Under the pieces are notes generated by a model, which saw only the letters and a list, made by a program, of their open reading frames with translations, did not search any database and was not told where the DNA came from. Positions 26,640 to 37,265 of a DNA stretch of 64,000 nt are shown here, piece by piece. Positions within the stretch are counted from its first letter, which is position 1. Every line of letters starts with the position of its first letter. The stretch covers positions 372,001 to 436,000 of the forward strand of contig NZ_FOQV01000003.1 in assembly GCF_900113835.1 (NCBI RefSeq). Reading direction: 5' to 3'. The position numbers and the translations under genes were made by a program. Source of the stretch: Allobosea sp. OK403 (GTDB lineage Bacteria; Pseudomonadota; Alphaproteobacteria; Rhizobiales; Beijerinckiaceae).

Positions 26640-27985
26640 CGGATGGTCGCGGCAAAGCGCGCCTTGACCGGCTCGCGCCCGAGATGGCGCCCCTCCGCGA
26701 CCAGCTTGCGGCCGCCGACGAAGACATCGCGCAACGGCAGGGCGTTAGCGGCGAAGATCGCGCTGTCGAGCGCGATCTCTCCGGCCTTGCCGATCAGCGC
26801 CGGATGGTCCGCGGCCAACGTCACGAGATCGGCGCGGCAGCCCGGCGCGAGCCGCCCGATGGCGCGACCGCAGGCCTGCGCGCCGCCTACGCAAGCCGCC
26901 TGCCAGAGCGCAACCCCGGTCGAGGCGCCGGCATCCGCCATCAAGGCGCGGCCGCGGTCGCGCAGGCGCTGGGAGTATTCGAGCTGGCGCAGCTCGGCCC
27001 CCGCATCGATCTGGATATTGGAATCGCTGCCGACGCCGAAGGCTCCACCGGCCGCGCGATAGCGGACGCCGTCGAAGATGCCGTCGCCCAGGCTGGATTC
27101 GGTGATGGGGCAGAGGCCGGCGATCGCGCCGCTGCGCGCGATGCCGTCGCGCTCGGCCTCGGTCAGATGCGTTGCGTGGACCAGACACCAGCGCCGATCG
27201 AGCGTTGTATTCTCCATCAGCAATTCGACCGGGCGGCGGCCGGTGATCCTGAGGCTGTCCTCGACCTCGCGCATCTGCTCGGCGACATGGATATGCAGCG
27301 GGCCTTCCGGCCGCAAACCCGCCAGCCAATCGAGATCGTCGAGCGCGACCGCGCGCAGCGAATGCGGGGCGAGGCCCAGCCGCGCATCCGGCAGCGGGCG
27401 GATCGCCGCCGCGCTCGCCTCGATCAGGCGCAGATAGGCGTCGCGCTCATTGACGAAGCGGCGCTGGCCATGGACGGAGGGCGCGCCGCCGAAATTGCCG
27501 AAACGGTAGAGCACCGGCAGCAAGGTCAGCCCGAGCCCCGTCTCCTGCGCCGCCGCAGCGACCGCGCCCGCCATGGCGGCGATATTGGCATAGGCGCGCC
27601 CGTCCTTGTCGTGATGCAGATAGTGGAATTCGGCGAGTGCCGTAAAGCCGCCCTCCAGCATCTCGACGAAGGCCTGAGCGGCGATGGCCTGGACGTCGTC
27701 GGGATCGAGCCTGTCGAGGAAGCGGTACATCACTTCGCGCCAGGTCCAGAAGGAATCATCGGTCGCACCGCGCCGCTCCGACAGGCCGGCCATGCCACGC
27801 TGGAAGGCGTGGCTGTGCAGGTTCGGCATGCCGGGCAAGGCGAGGCCGGGCAAACGCTCCGCATCCACTGCGGGCGCAACGCCGGCTTCGACGCGCGTGA
27901 TGACGCCGTCCGCGATCGTCAGCGTCACGTCATCGGCAAATCCGTCCGGCAGGAGGGCCTGCGCGAGATGCAGGGTCTGGTTCAC
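26624..27985 (-). CDS. hutF: Formimidoylglutamate deiminase
   Basis: This 453-residue amidohydrolase converts N-formimino-L-glutamate to N-formyl-L-glutamate and ammonia in histidine breakdown. It has the metal-binding NLHSHAFQRGMAGL motif near residue 55, HVAEQ around 230 and the late Asp in GVGSDSN. Its presence with HutG shows the five-step route that releases formate rather than formamide. The start is GTG 27985, with GGAG 11 bases upstream. Its 3' end is duplicated in a 15-bp tandem array. It is divergent from hutI across the palindrome at 28022. Confidence 0.93.
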   Translation of the reverse strand: MNQTLHLAQALLPDGFADDVTLTIADGVITRVEAGVAPAVDAERLPGLALPGMPNLHSHAFQRGMAGLSERRGATDDSFWTWREVMYRFLDRLDPDDVQAIAAQAFVEMLEGGFTALAEFHYLHHDKDGRAYANIAAMAGAVAAAAQETGLGLTLLPVLYRFGNFGGAPSVHGQRRFVNERDAYLRLIEASAAAIRPLPDARLGLAPHSLRAVALDDLDWLAGLRPEGPLHIHVAEQMREVEDSLRITGRRPVELLMENTTLDRRWCLVHATHLTEAERDGIARSGAIAGLCPITESSLGDGIFDGVRYRAAGGAFGVGSDSNIQIDAGAELRQLEYSQRLRDRGRALMADAGASTGVALWQAACVGGAQACGRAIGRLAPGCRADLVTLAADHPALIGKAGEIALDSAIFAANALPLRDVFVGGRKLVAEGRHLGREPVKARFAATIRKLLG

Positions 27986-28021
27986 GCGATCGCTCCAGCA
28001 GTCATTTGCGGTCCGCTTGCC

Positions 28022-28037
28022 AATTGCATATGCAATT
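28022..28037. promoter_or_regulatory. Probable HutC operator
   Basis: AATTGCATATGCAATT is a perfect 16-bp palindrome in the 96-base spacer between hutF and hutI. It is 37 bases from the hutF start and 44 bases from the hutI start, the right place for a repressor to control both transcripts. Confidence 0.7.
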
Positions 28038-28081
28038 AGCTAGCATAGTCCTGGGATGGAGATTGTCGAGAGGAAACGCGG

Positions 28082-29314
28082 GTGGCGCAACGGCCGGATG
28101 AATTTCTGATCTGCGACCGGGTTTGGACGAATGCCCGGCTCGCCACGATGGCGGCAGGCTCCCGCACGCCTTATGGCGCGATCGAAGATGGCGTCATCGC
28201 CGCACGCGACGGGCGCATCGTCTTCGCTGGAGCGAAAGGCGAGGCGCCTGCGTTCGATGCGGTGGATACGATCGATTGCCGCAATCGCTGGATCACGCCC
28301 GGCCTGATCGATTGCCACACCCATCTCGTTTATGGCGGCGACCGCGCCCATGAATTCGAGCTGCGCCTGCAGGGCGCGAGCTATGAGGAGATCGCGCGCG
28401 CTGGCGGTGGCATCCTCTCCACCGTGAAGGCGACGCGGGCTGCAAGCGAGGCCGAACTCTTCGCCAGCGCCGACCGGCGGCTCGCCGCCTTGATCGCGGA
28501 AGGCGTCACCACCGTCGAGATCAAATCCGGCTATGGGCTGGAGACGGAAACCGAGCTGAAGCAGCTTTCGGTCGCACGCCGGCTCGGGCGCGAGCGACCG
28601 GTCGGCGTGCGCACGACTTTTCTGGGCGCGCATGCGGTGCCGCCGGACTATAAGGGCCGCGCCAGTGACTATGCCGAGCTCGTCGCCGGGCCGATGCTCG
28701 ACGCTGTCGCCGCGCGGGGACTGGCGGATGCGGTCGATGTCTTCTGCGAGGGCATTGCCTTCTCGCCCGAGGAGACGGCACGCGTCTTCACTGCGGCCAA
28801 GGCCAAGGGCCTCGCGATCAAGATCCACGCCGAGCAACTCTCCAATCTCGGCGGGGCCGCCTTAGCCGCCGAACATGGTGCGCTCTCGGCCGACCATCTC
28901 GAATATCTCGACGAGGCCGGCATCATCGCCATGGCGAAGGCTGGCACGGTCGCGGTGATCCTGCCCGGCGCCTTCTATTTCCTGCGCGAGACACAAAAGC
29001 CGCCGATCGCGCTACTGCGCCAACATGGCGTGCCGATCGCGCTCGCAACCGACGCCAATCCGGGTTCCTCGCCGCTGACCTCGCCGCTCCTGGTGCTGAA
29101 CATGGCCTGCACACTGTTCCGGTTGACGCCGGAGGAGGCGCTGGCCGGCCTGACCCGCAACGCCGCTCAGGCGCTGGGCTTAAGCCGCGAGATCGGCACG
29201 CTGGAAGCCGGCAAACGCTGCGACCTCGCGATCTGGGAGATCGAGCGCCCGGCCGAGCTTGCCTATCGCATCGGCTTCAACCCGCTTCACGCCCGCATCT
29301 GGAATGGACAATGA
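28082..29314 (+). CDS. hutI: Imidazolonepropionase
   Basis: This 410-residue amidohydrolase opens 4-imidazolone-5-propionate to N-formimino-L-glutamate, the third step of histidine degradation. It shows the metal motif [16 protein letters not shown], then [31 protein letters not shown] and the [14 protein letters not shown] element [12 protein letters not shown]. The start is GTG 28082, with AGAGGAAAC upstream. It leads the rightward hut operon and overlaps hutH by 4 bp (ATGA). Confidence 0.95.
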   Translation: MAQRPDEFLICDRVWTNARLATMAAGSRTPYGAIEDGVIAARDGRIVFAGAKGEAPAFDAVDTIDCRNRWITPGLIDCHTHLVYGGDRAHEFELRLQGASYEEIARAGGGILSTVKATRAASEAELFASADRRLAALIAEGVTTVEIKSGYGLETETELKQLSVARRLGRERPVGVRTTFLGAHAVPPDYKGRASDYAELVAGPMLDAVAARGLADAVDVFCEGIAFSPEETARVFTAAKAKGLAIKIHAEQLSNLGGAALAAEHGALSADHLEYLDEAGIIAMAKAGTVAVILPGAFYFLRETQKPPIALLRQHGVPIALATDANPGSSPLTSPLLVLNMACTLFRLTPEEALAGLTRNAAQALGLSREIGTLEAGKRCDLAIWEIERPAELAYRIGFNPLHARIWNGQ

Positions 29315-30846
29315 CCTCGCCTCTCCTGCTCACACCCGGCCACGCCCCCCTGACGCATTGGCGCGACGTGCTCACCGGCACATCGCTCACGCTTGATGCG
29401 GCGAGCGCCGGCGCCATCGCCGCAGCCCAGGCGATCGTCGACGACATCGTCGCCGCCGGCACCGTGACCTATGGCGTCAATACCGGCTTCGGCAAGCTCG
29501 CCAGCGTGCGCATCGCCGATGCGGACCTCGCGACGCTGCAGCGCAACCTCATCCTGTCGCATGCGGTCGGCACCGGCCCGGCCCTGCCCGACAGCGTGGT
29601 GCGCCTGATCCTTGCCATGAAGGCGGCGAGCCTGGCGCGCGGCGCCTCCGGCGTGCGCCCCGTCGTGGTCGAGGCGTTGCTCGGCGCGCTCGCTGCCGAT
29701 GCCTTGCCGGTGGTTCCGGCGAAGGGCTCGGTCGGCGCCTCCGGCGACCTCGCCCCGCTGGCGCATCTGACAGCCGCCCTGATGGGGGTCGGCGAAATCA
29801 GGCTGAAGGGCATGGGGCTGCCAGCGGCAGAGGCCCTGTCGCGCATCGGCCAGGCCCCGCTCGCGCTCGGCGCCAAGGAAGGGCTCGCGCTGATCAACGG
29901 CACACAGGTTTCGACCGCGATCGCGATCACGGCGCTGTCCGAGATCGCGCGCGTCTTCGACGCCGCGCTCGTTGCCGGCGCGCTCTCGGTCGACGCGCTG
30001 AAGGGCTCGGATACGCCGTTCGATCCCCGCATCCAGGCGCTGCGCGGCCAGCCCGGCCAGATCAAGGTTGCCGCCACCTTGCTGACGCTGATTGCGGGCA
30101 GCGAAATCCGCGACAGCCACCGTTTCGGCGATACGAAGGTGCAGGATCCCTATTCGCTGCGTTGCCAGCCGCAGGTGATGGGCGCGGTGCGCGACCTCCT
30201 CGGCAACGCTGCCGCGACGCTCGGCATCGAGGCAAATGCCGTGACCGACAACCCCTTGGTGCTGGGGCCGGGCGAGATCGTCTCGGGTGGCAATTTCCAC
30301 GCCGAGCCGGTCGCCTTCGCCGCCGACATCCTCGCCATGGGGCTGTGCGAGATCGGCAATCTCTCGGAGCGGCGCATGGCGCTTTTGGTCGACCCGGTGA
30401 TGAGCGGCCTGCCGCCTTTCCTGGCGCGCGACGCCGGGCTCAACTCCGGCTTCATGATCGCGCAGGTGACGGCCGCCGCCTTGGCGTCCGAGAACAAGCA
30501 GAAGGCCTATCCGGCTTCCGTCGACACCATCCCGACCTCCGCCAACCAGGAGGACCATGTCTCGATGGCGACGCATGGCGCCTATCGCCTGCTCGATATG
30601 GCGAGGAACGCCGCCAGCGTCATCGGCATCGAATTGATGGCTGCGGCGGAGGCAATCGAGCATCACCGGCCGATGAAGACGAGCCCGCGGCTGGAGCCGG
30701 TGCTGGCTCTGCTGCGCGGACGCATCGCGCCGCTGACGGCCGACCGCTATCTCGCCCCGGACCTCGCGGCGGCAACCGACCTCGTGCTCAGCGGCGCGGT
30801 CGGCCAGGCGGCAGGGTTGGATAGTTTTGCGGAGTTTTCGGCGTGA
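29311..30846 (+). CDS. hutH: Histidine ammonia-lyase
   Basis: This 511-residue enzyme deaminates L-histidine to urocanate, the first step of the pathway. The Ala-Ser-Gly triad that forms the MIO cofactor is present in [15 protein letters not shown] near residue 145. Other family marks are [13 protein letters not shown] near residue 55 and the [14 protein letters not shown] region near 410. Length matches HutH (about 510). It starts within the hutI stop (ATGA). A 158-bp inverted-repeat element separates it from hutG. Confidence 0.96.
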   Translation: MTSPLLLTPGHAPLTHWRDVLTGTSLTLDAASAGAIAAAQAIVDDIVAAGTVTYGVNTGFGKLASVRIADADLATLQRNLILSHAVGTGPALPDSVVRLILAMKAASLARGASGVRPVVVEALLGALAADALPVVPAKGSVGASGDLAPLAHLTAALMGVGEIRLKGMGLPAAEALSRIGQAPLALGAKEGLALINGTQVSTAIAITALSEIARVFDAALVAGALSVDALKGSDTPFDPRIQALRGQPGQIKVAATLLTLIAGSEIRDSHRFGDTKVQDPYSLRCQPQVMGAVRDLLGNAAATLGIEANAVTDNPLVLGPGEIVSGGNFHAEPVAFAADILAMGLCEIGNLSERRMALLVDPVMSGLPPFLARDAGLNSGFMIAQVTAAALASENKQKAYPASVDTIPTSANQEDHVSMATHGAYRLLDMARNAASVIGIELMAAAEAIEHHRPMKTSPRLEPVLALLRGRIAPLTADRYLAPDLAAATDLVLSGAVGQAAGLDSFAEFSA

Positions 30847-30862
30847 GCCCTCACAATAATAA

Positions 30863-31020
30863 GCGCGGGGAACCCTCTCCCGGAGGGAGAGGACAGGGTG
30901 AGGGGTCGGCCGTTCGACCAGATGAGCGCCGCGCTCACCGCACACTCAGATTTGAGCCAACGATATCAGGCCCACACCTCACCCCTGCGCCTCTCCTTAC
31001 AGGAGAGGGGTTCCCCGCGC
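30863..31020. repeat. Inverted-repeat element inserted in the hut operon
   Basis: GCGCGGGGAACCCTCTCC at 30863 is matched by GGAGAGGGGTTCCCCGCGC at 31002-31020, with one unpaired base. Inner arms GGTGAGGGG and CCTCACCCC extend the pairing. The left arm also has its own small stem CTCTCCCGGAGGGAGAG. It fills the 229-base hutH-hutG spacer, the only gap among otherwise overlapping genes. Confidence 0.75.
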
Positions 31021-31075
31021 CTTTTCCCATTGGGATGTCGCCCGGCTCCAGGGTCCGGCGGCAGGGACTGCGAGC

Positions 31076-31882
31076 ATGACCGACATCGTCACCGTCACCC
31101 CAGGCCCCTCGCCTTTCATCCTCTCGATGCCGCATCCCGGCACCGGCCTGCCCAACCAGGTCCGCGCCGCTCTCAACGAGACCGGCCGCAGCGTGCCCGA
31201 CACCGACTGGCACATGCGCCAGCTCTACGGCTTCGCCGAGCGCTTCCAGCCGACGATCGTCGAGGCGGGGCTGTCGCGCTATGTCATCGACGTCAATCGT
31301 GACCCCTCCGGCGTGTCGCTCTATCCCGGCCAGGCGACGACCGAGCTCGTCCCGACCACGCGTTTCGACGGCGAGCCGATCTGGGCTCAGCCGCCGGATG
31401 CGGCCGAGATCGAGCGGCGACGCCAAACCTATTTCCAGCCTTATCATGAGGCGCTGGCCGCTGAGATCGCGCGGGTGAAGGCGCTTCATGGCTGGTGCCT
31501 GCTCTGGGACTGCCACTCGATCAAATCGGTGATCTCGCGCCTGTTTCCCGGTGCGCTGCCGATCTTGAACCTCGGCACGAATTCGGGCGCGAGCTGCGCG
31601 GCGCCCGTCGAGGCGGCGGCCGTCGCCGCGATGGCGGGCCAGCCCTTCACCCAGATCGTCAATGGCCGCTTCAAGGGCGGCTGGATCACGCGCCATTACG
31701 GCAAGCCGGCCGCGCATGTGCACGCGATCCAGATGGAGATCGCACTCTGCGCCTATCTCGCCGATGAGGCGCCGCCCTGGACCTTCGACGAGGCCAAGGC
31801 CGCCAAGCTCCAAGCCGCTCTCTCCAGCATCATCGCAGCCGCGCTGGACGCGGCCGCCAGCTTTGAAAAGGCTCAAGCATGA
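31076..31882 (+). CDS. hutG: N-formylglutamate deformylase
   Basis: This 268-residue FGase-family hydrolase releases formate from N-formyl-L-glutamate, the last step of the five-step pathway. It has [13 protein letters not shown] near residue 15, [13 protein letters not shown] near residue 42, [11 protein letters not shown] near 70 and the WDCHSIKS element near 145. It follows the spacer element and overlaps hutU by 4 bp (ATGA 31879-31882). It is distinct from the unrelated arginase-like formimidoylglutamase also named HutG. Confidence 0.93.
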   Translation: MTDIVTVTPGPSPFILSMPHPGTGLPNQVRAALNETGRSVPDTDWHMRQLYGFAERFQPTIVEAGLSRYVIDVNRDPSGVSLYPGQATTELVPTTRFDGEPIWAQPPDAAEIERRRQTYFQPYHEALAAEIARVKALHGWCLLWDCHSIKSVISRLFPGALPILNLGTNSGASCAAPVEAAAVAAMAGQPFTQIVNGRFKGGWITRHYGKPAAHVHAIQMEIALCAYLADEAPPWTFDEAKAAKLQAALSSIIAAALDAAASFEKAQA

Positions 31883-33546
31883 CCCGTATCGACAACAGCC
31901 GCGTCATCCGTAGCCCACGCGGCAGCGAGCTCTCGGCCAAGAGCTGGCTGACCGAGGCGCCTTTGCGCATGCTGATGAACAATCTCGACCCCGATGTCGC
32001 GGAGAAGCCGGGCGAGCTCGTGGTCTATGGCGGCATCGGCCGCGCCGCCCGCACCTGGGAGGATTTCGACCGGATCTGCGCCTCGCTGCGCTCGCTCGAG
32101 GCCGACGAGACCTTGCTTGTGCAATCGGGCAAGCCCGTCGGCATCTTCAGGACGCATCCGGACGCACCGCGCGTGCTGATCGCCAATTCGAATCTCGTCC
32201 CGGCCTATGCCAATTGGGAGCATTTCCACGAGCTCGATAAGCTCGGGCTGATGATGTACGGCCAGATGACGGCCGGCTCCTGGATCTATATCGGCACGCA
32301 AGGCATCGTTCAGGGCACTTACGAGACCTTCGTCGAGGTCGGCCGCCAGCATTATGGCGGCTCGCTCAAGGGCAAATGGATCCTGACCGGAGGCCTGGGC
32401 GGCATGGGCGGGGCGCAGCCGCTCGCCGCCACCATGGCCGGCGCCTCGATGATCGCCATCGAATGCAAGCCCTCCTCGATCGATTTCCGCCTTCGCACCC
32501 GCTATCTCGACGAGAAGGCCGATAGCATCGACGAGGCGCTGGAGATCGTCGAGCGCGCCCACAAGCAGGACAAGGCCGTCTCGGTCGGCGTGCTCGGCAA
32601 CGCGGCCGACGTGTTTCCCGACATGGTCCGCCGCGGCATCCGCCCCGATGTCGTCACCGACCAGACCTCGGCGCATGACCCGCTCAACGGCTATCTGCCG
32701 GCCGGCTGGACGCTGCAGGAATGGGAGGAGCGTCGGGAGCGCGACCCCGCCGGGACGATCCTGGCGGCGAAGGAATCGATGGCGACGCATGTGCGCGCCA
32801 TGCTGGATTTCCAGAAGATGGGCGTGCCGACGCTCGATTACGGCAATAATATCCGCCAGATGGCGAAGGATATGGGCGTCGCTGACGCCTTCGATTTCCC
32901 CGGCTTCGTGCCGGCCTATATCCGGCCGCTGTTCTGCCGCGGCATCGGGCCGTTCCGCTGGGCGGCACTTTCGGGCGACCCCGAGGACATCTACCGCACC
33001 GACCAGCGCGTCAAAGAGCTGATGCCGGACGACACCCATCTGCACAACTGGCTCGACATGGCGCGCGAGCGCATCCAGTTCCAGGGCCTGCCCGCCCGCA
33101 TCTGCTGGGTCGGGCTGGGCGACCGGCACCGGCTCGGCCTCGCCTTCAACGAGATGGTGGCGAAGGGCGAGCTCAAGGCCCCGGTCGTGATCGGCCGCGA
33201 CCATCTCGATTCAGGCTCCGTCGCCTCGCCCAACCGTGAGACCGAAGCGATGAAGGACGGTTCGGACGCGGTCTCCGACTGGCCACTGCTGAATGCCTTG
33301 CTGAACACAGCGGGCGGCGCGACCTGGGTCTCGCTGCATCATGGCGGTGGCGTCGGCATGGGCTATTCGCAGCATTCGGGCGTCGTCATCGTCGCCGACG
33401 GCACGCCCGAAGCCGCGAAAAGGCTGGAGCGCGTGCTCTGGAACGACCCGGCGACCGGCGTGATGCGCCATGCCGATGCGGGCTACGAGATCGCGATCGA
33501 CTGCGCCAAGGCGAAGGGGCTGAAGCTGCCAGGCATCCTGGGGTGA
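31879..33546 (+). CDS. hutU: Urocanate hydratase
   Basis: This 555-residue enzyme hydrates urocanate to imidazolonepropionate using tightly bound NAD+ as an electrophile. Typical features are the start [40 protein letters not shown] near residue 130, the glycine-rich NAD site [13 protein letters not shown] near 170 and the C-terminal [15 protein letters not shown]. Length fits the family (about 555). It is coupled to hutG by an ATGA overlap and is followed by hutD. Confidence 0.96.
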   Translation: MTRIDNSRVIRSPRGSELSAKSWLTEAPLRMLMNNLDPDVAEKPGELVVYGGIGRAARTWEDFDRICASLRSLEADETLLVQSGKPVGIFRTHPDAPRVLIANSNLVPAYANWEHFHELDKLGLMMYGQMTAGSWIYIGTQGIVQGTYETFVEVGRQHYGGSLKGKWILTGGLGGMGGAQPLAATMAGASMIAIECKPSSIDFRLRTRYLDEKADSIDEALEIVERAHKQDKAVSVGVLGNAADVFPDMVRRGIRPDVVTDQTSAHDPLNGYLPAGWTLQEWEERRERDPAGTILAAKESMATHVRAMLDFQKMGVPTLDYGNNIRQMAKDMGVADAFDFPGFVPAYIRPLFCRGIGPFRWAALSGDPEDIYRTDQRVKELMPDDTHLHNWLDMARERIQFQGLPARICWVGLGDRHRLGLAFNEMVAKGELKAPVVIGRDHLDSGSVASPNRETEAMKDGSDAVSDWPLLNALLNTAGGATWVSLHHGGGVGMGYSQHSGVVIVADGTPEAAKRLERVLWNDPATGVMRHADAGYEIAIDCAKAKGLKLPGILG

Positions 33547-33548
33547 CC

Positions 33549-34130
33549 ATGCGCCTGATCCGAGCCAGCGAGTGCCGCGCCATGCCATGGAAGAATGGCG
33601 GCGGCACCACGACCGAAATCGCCGTGCATCCGCCGGGCGCTTCGCTCGATGCCTTCGACTGGCGCATCTCCATGGCGCATGTCGGCGGCGACGGGCCGTT
33701 CTCCAGCTTCCCCGGCATCGACCGGACCCTTGCGGTGCTGCGCGGCGACGGCATCCGCCTCGCCTTCGACGATGGCGAGGCGATCACGCTCGACCGGCAG
33801 ACGAAGCCCTTCGCCTTCGCGGCGGACCGCGCTGTCGCGGGGCAGCTCGTGGCCGGGCCGATCGACGACCTCAACGTGATGAGCCGGCGTGGCAGCTGGA
33901 CTCATGCGATGCGGCGCATCACCGGAGCGAGCCCGCAGGCCGTCAGGATCGATGCGGGCCTGCTCGTCCTTGTCGCCCATGCCGGCGGCTGGACCGCGAG
34001 AGCGGCGAGCCGGACCGAAGCGCTCGCGCCCGGCGACAGCGCGCTTCTGGAAGGCCCTGGGACCGTTGAGCTCAGCGCGGCCGAGGCCGATGGCGAGCTG
34101 TTTGTGATCAGTTTGCTGCCATTGGCCTGA
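33549..34130 (+). CDS. hutD: HutD-family protein
   Basis: This 193-residue cupin-like protein is recognised by the N-terminal MPWKNGGGTTTEIAVHP and WRISMAHVGGDGPFSSFPGIDR motifs. HutD is widespread in hut operons. It has been proposed to limit or tune the pathway, but a reaction is not established. I chose ATG 33549. A GTG two codons earlier (33543) overlaps the hutU stop and would also be coupled. It is the last gene of the rightward hut operon. Confidence 0.9.
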   Translation: MRLIRASECRAMPWKNGGGTTTEIAVHPPGASLDAFDWRISMAHVGGDGPFSSFPGIDRTLAVLRGDGIRLAFDDGEAITLDRQTKPFAFAADRAVAGQLVAGPIDDLNVMSRRGSWTHAMRRITGASPQAVRIDAGLLVLVAHAGGWTARAASRTEALAPGDSALLEGPGTVELSAAEADGELFVISLLPLA

Positions 34131-34138
34131 CGCCGTGC

Positions 34139-34227
34139 CGTCATGCTCGCCCTTGTGGCGAGCACCCACATCTTGAGGTCTGCGACCAGCGAAGACGTGG
34201 ATGGCCGGGACAAGCCCGACCATGACG
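34139..34227. repeat. Family C inverted repeat
   Basis: CGTCATGCTCGCCCTTGTGG at the left pairs imperfectly with GGGACAAGCCCGACCATGACG at the right. A second copy lies at 57181-57277. It sits between the convergent hutD and cfa genes. Confidence 0.72.
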
Positions 34228-34265
34228 AGAAGCCTCGGCCCTTCGCCGCGAAATGGCCGCAGCCG

Positions 34266-35459
34266 CTATTGCGGCTGCTCCATGTAGCCCCGCGTCATCG
34301 GCAGCGTGTCGAGCCGCTTGGTGAGCTGGAACTGGAAGACGACGAGGTCGTCATGCCGGAAGCTCGCCTCCGAGGCCGCGAGATAGAACTCCCACATCCG
34401 GGCAAAACGCTCGTCATACATCGCAACCGCCTCAGCGCGGCGGGCCAGGAAGCGCTCGCGCCAGGCCTTTAGCGTCTCGGCATAATGCAGCCGGAGCACC
34501 TCGACATCGGAGATGATCAGACCCTCATGCTCAACCGCCGCCGTCACCTCCGACATCGCCGGGATGTAGCCGCCGGGGAAGATGTATTTGGCGATGAAGG
34601 GGTTGGTCGCGCCGGGCGGCGAACTGCGGCCGATCGTGTGGATCAGCGCGACGCCGTCATCCTTCAAGAGTTCCGCGACCTTGCGGAAGAAGGTGCGGTA
34701 ATAGCCGACGCCGACATGCTCGAACATGCCGACCGAGACGACCCGGTCGAAGCGTTCCGGGACGTCGCGGTAGTCCTGCAGGCGGAAATCGACCGGCAGG
34801 CCTGCGGCGGTCGCGCGCTCCCTGGCGACGGCGAGCTGCTCCTGCGAGAGCGTGACGCCGGTCACGTTCGCGCCTGTCTCGCGCGCGATCGTCAGGCCGA
34901 GCCCGCCCCAACCCGAACCGATATCGAGCACATCATGGCCCGGCCTGATCGCGAGCTTGGCCAGGATGTGCCGCTTCTTGGCGATCTGGGCCTCGGCGAG
35001 CGAGGTCTGCGGCGTCGGGAAATAAGCGCAGGAATACTGCATATCCTCATCGAGGAAGAGCCGGAAGAACTCCGCTTTGAGATCATAGTGATGGGCGACA
35101 TTGCGCCGCGCCCAGCCAAGCGTGTTGTGCTGATGGAAGCGCCGGACGCTGGTCCTCAGCTTCGCCAGCGCCCTGGCCAAGGCCGTCGGGTGGCTGCGGT
35201 GAACACCGGCGACCAGCACGTCGAGCAGATCGTAGAGGCTGCCGCGCTCGACCACGACGCGCCCCTCCATCACCGCCTCGCCCAGGGCCAGCTCCGGGTC
35301 CAACGCGAGCTGGAGCTCGGTCGGCCGGTCGGCGATGCGCATCCTGAATGCGGGCGTACTCCCCTTTCCGACGGATTGCAGCGATCCATCGGCGAACACA
35401 ACATCGATCCGCGGCTCCTTCACCAGCCGGGACAACATCCTTGCGATAAGCGCGTGCAT
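34266..35459 (-). CDS. cfa: Cyclopropane-fatty-acyl-phospholipid synthase family protein
   Basis: This 397-residue SAM-dependent enzyme adds a methylene bridge to unsaturated acyl chains of membrane lipids. It shows the SAM site VLDIGSGWGGLGLTIA near residue 170, SQEQLAVARERA, the acidic DYRDVPERFDRVVSVGMFEH stretch and the late YIFPGGYIPAMSE motif. The Cfa-type start HHYDLKAEFFRLFLDEDMQYSC is also present. I chose ATG 35459, preceded by GAGGTGGGGCCG; a GTG at 35468 is possible. It is a single gene facing hutD. Confidence 0.9.
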   Translation of the reverse strand: MHALIARMLSRLVKEPRIDVVFADGSLQSVGKGSTPAFRMRIADRPTELQLALDPELALGEAVMEGRVVVERGSLYDLLDVLVAGVHRSHPTALARALAKLRTSVRRFHQHNTLGWARRNVAHHYDLKAEFFRLFLDEDMQYSCAYFPTPQTSLAEAQIAKKRHILAKLAIRPGHDVLDIGSGWGGLGLTIARETGANVTGVTLSQEQLAVARERATAAGLPVDFRLQDYRDVPERFDRVVSVGMFEHVGVGYYRTFFRKVAELLKDDGVALIHTIGRSSPPGATNPFIAKYIFPGGYIPAMSEVTAAVEHEGLIISDVEVLRLHYAETLKAWRERFLARRAEAVAMYDERFARMWEFYLAASEASFRHDDLVVFQFQLTKRLDTLPMTRGYMEQPQ

Positions 35460-35603
35460 CGGCCCCACCTCATGGCAGCACCCCTCTACAGATAAGATGG
35501 CAAGCGACTAGCGCAATAAAATAGCCCTTTTGGTGCAATTCCGACCATCGCCAGCCGCATGCCGGATGAGCAACCGGGTGCTAGATATGCCGGGTGGTTC
35601 TAA

Positions 35604-35693
35604 GAGCTCGTTTGGATATTCGAGCCCTCATCTTGAGGAGTCGCGCAGCAGCGTCTCGAAGGATGAGGGCTCGCGGAGTTTCCAAACGAGCTC
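35604..35693. repeat. Nested palindromic repeat element (family F)
   Basis: Outer arms GAGCTCGTTTGGA (35604) and TCCAAACGAGCTC (35681) pair perfectly over 13 bp, and inner arms CGAGCCCTCATC and GATGAGGGCTCG pair over 12 bp. The centre TTGAGGAGTCGCGCAGCAGC is a motif I know from rhizobial intergenic repeats. The rest of the 35460-35709 spacer shows no gene. Confidence 0.8.
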
Positions 35694-35709
35694 CAAGAGC
35701 ACCTCAACG

Positions 35710-36495
35710 CTAGTGGACCTCCGCCGCCAGCACGGCCTCGACGCGGATCTCCTCGACCAGCCGCTCCTTCAGCGCCACGAATTCCGGGCTCGTCTTGATG
35801 GTGTAGGGCCGCGGATGGGGCAGATCGACCGCGATATCGGCCTTGATCCGGCCGGGCCGGGCGCTCATCACCACGACGCGCGAACCGACGAAGATCGCCT
35901 CCTCGATATCGTGGGTGACGAAGAGCACGGTCTTCTGCTCGCGCTCCCAGATGCCGAGCAGCATCTCCTGCATCAAGGCGCGGGTCTGGTTGTCGAGCGC
36001 CCCAAAAGGCTCGTCGAGCAGCAGGATCTTGGGGTCGTTGGCGAGCGCGCGCGCAATCGCGGTGCGCTGCTGCATGCCGCCCGAGAGCTGTTTCGGGAAA
36101 TGATCGACGAAGGCGGAGAGCCCGACGCGGCCGGCCCAGTCGCGGGCGAGAGCGAGCCGCTCGCGCTCGGGCACGCCCTTCTCGCGCAGGCCGAAGGCGA
36201 TGTTCTCGATCACCGTCAGCCAGGGAAACAGCGTGTAGCTCTGGAAGACGAAACCGCGATCGGCGCCCGGTCCGGAGACAGGCGCACCGTCGAGCAGGAT
36301 GCGGCCCTCGCTTGCCGTCTCCAGCCCGCCGATGATGCGCAGCAGCGTGGATTTTCCGCAGCCCGACGGGCCAAGAATCGTGATGAAGTCGTTATCCGCG
36401 ACGCTGAGCGTCGTCGGCGTCAGAGCCCGCGTCGACTGGCCGCCACGCTGGGCCGGAAAGACCTTGCCGACATTCTCGATGATCAGCTTGCTCAC
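35710..36495 (-). CDS. Nitrate/taurine-type ABC transporter ATP-binding protein
   Basis: This 261-residue ATPase belongs to the SsuB/TauB/NrtD group. Walker A is GPSGCGKST, the Q-loop FQSYTLFPWLTV, the signature LSGGMQQRTA, Walker B ILLLDEPFGALD and the switch His FVTHD. The late EEAIFVGSRVVVMSARPGRI is the group's hallmark. The start is GTG 36495, overlapping the permease stop as GTGA. It is the last gene of an operon that runs binding protein, DNA glycosylase, permease, ATPase. Confidence 0.92.
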   Translation of the reverse strand: MSKLIIENVGKVFPAQRGGQSTRALTPTTLSVADNDFITILGPSGCGKSTLLRIIGGLETASEGRILLDGAPVSGPGADRGFVFQSYTLFPWLTVIENIAFGLREKGVPERERLALARDWAGRVGLSAFVDHFPKQLSGGMQQRTAIARALANDPKILLLDEPFGALDNQTRALMQEMLLGIWEREQKTVLFVTHDIEEAIFVGSRVVVMSARPGRIKADIAVDLPHPRPYTIKTSPEFVALKERLVEEIRVEAVLAAEVH

Positions 36496-37265
36496 GCGCT
36501 AGCCCATGGAAACAGGCGCTGGTTGACCGCCTTGAACAGGAAATCCGAGACCAGGCCGATCAGCCCGATGACGATGATACCGAAGATGATCTGGCCGGTG
36601 TTGAGCAGCGCCTGGCTGTCGGTGATCATGTGGCCGATGCCCGATGACGAGCCGATCAATTCGGCGACGATGACATAGGTCCAGGCCCAGCCGAGCACGA
36701 GGCGGAAAATCTCGGCGATCTCGGGGGCGGCATTGGGCAGGAGCACGCGCCTGACCACCGAGCTGTCACTGGCGCCCAGCGTATAGGCTGCATCGACGAG
36801 ATCGCGCCGGACGCCGCCGACCGCGACCGCAATCATCAAGATGAGCTGGAAGACCGAGCCGATGAAGATGACGAGCAGCTTCTGCGCCTCGCCGATGCCG
36901 GCCCAGAGGATCAGGAGGGGAATGAAGGCCGAGGCCGGCAGATAACGCGCGAAGGAAACGAAGGGTTCGAGGAACGCCTCGACCGGCTTGTAGGCGCCCA
37001 TCAGGATGCCGAGCGGCAAGGCGACGACGACCGCCAGCACGAAGCCGCCGATGACGCGCCAGATCGTCATGCCGATATCGAAGGCGAAGCCGTACTGGAC
37101 CAGCAGGCTGTAGCCTTCCCGCAGCATGGTGAGCGGGTCGGCCAGGAAGAGCCGCTGCACATAGCCGCCGAAGGTTGCGACGGACCAGAGCACGACGAAC
37201 AGTGCGAAGAAGGCGACGCCGTAGCCGACCCTTGCGCCGCCGGAGACCGGCTGAAGCGGTTTCAT
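36492..37265 (-). CDS. Nitrate/taurine-type ABC transporter permease
   Basis: This 257-residue SsuC/TauC-like inner-membrane permease has about six helices. The first spans residues 13-35, and the EAA-type loop is around DAAYTLGASDSSVVRRVLLPNAAPEI. It forms the transmembrane homodimer for the importer with the ATPase encoded immediately after it. Its ATG (37265) overlaps the stop of the DNA glycosylase gene as ATGA, so the two are translationally coupled although unrelated in function. Confidence 0.92.
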   Translation of the reverse strand: MKPLQPVSGGARVGYGVAFFALFVVLWSVATFGGYVQRLFLADPLTMLREGYSLLVQYGFAFDIGMTIWRVIGGFVLAVVVALPLGILMGAYKPVEAFLEPFVSFARYLPASAFIPLLILWAGIGEAQKLLVIFIGSVFQLILMIAVAVGGVRRDLVDAAYTLGASDSSVVRRVLLPNAAPEIAEIFRLVLGWAWTYVIVAELIGSSSGIGHMITDSQALLNTGQIIFGIIVIGLIGLVSDFLFKAVNQRLFPWASA

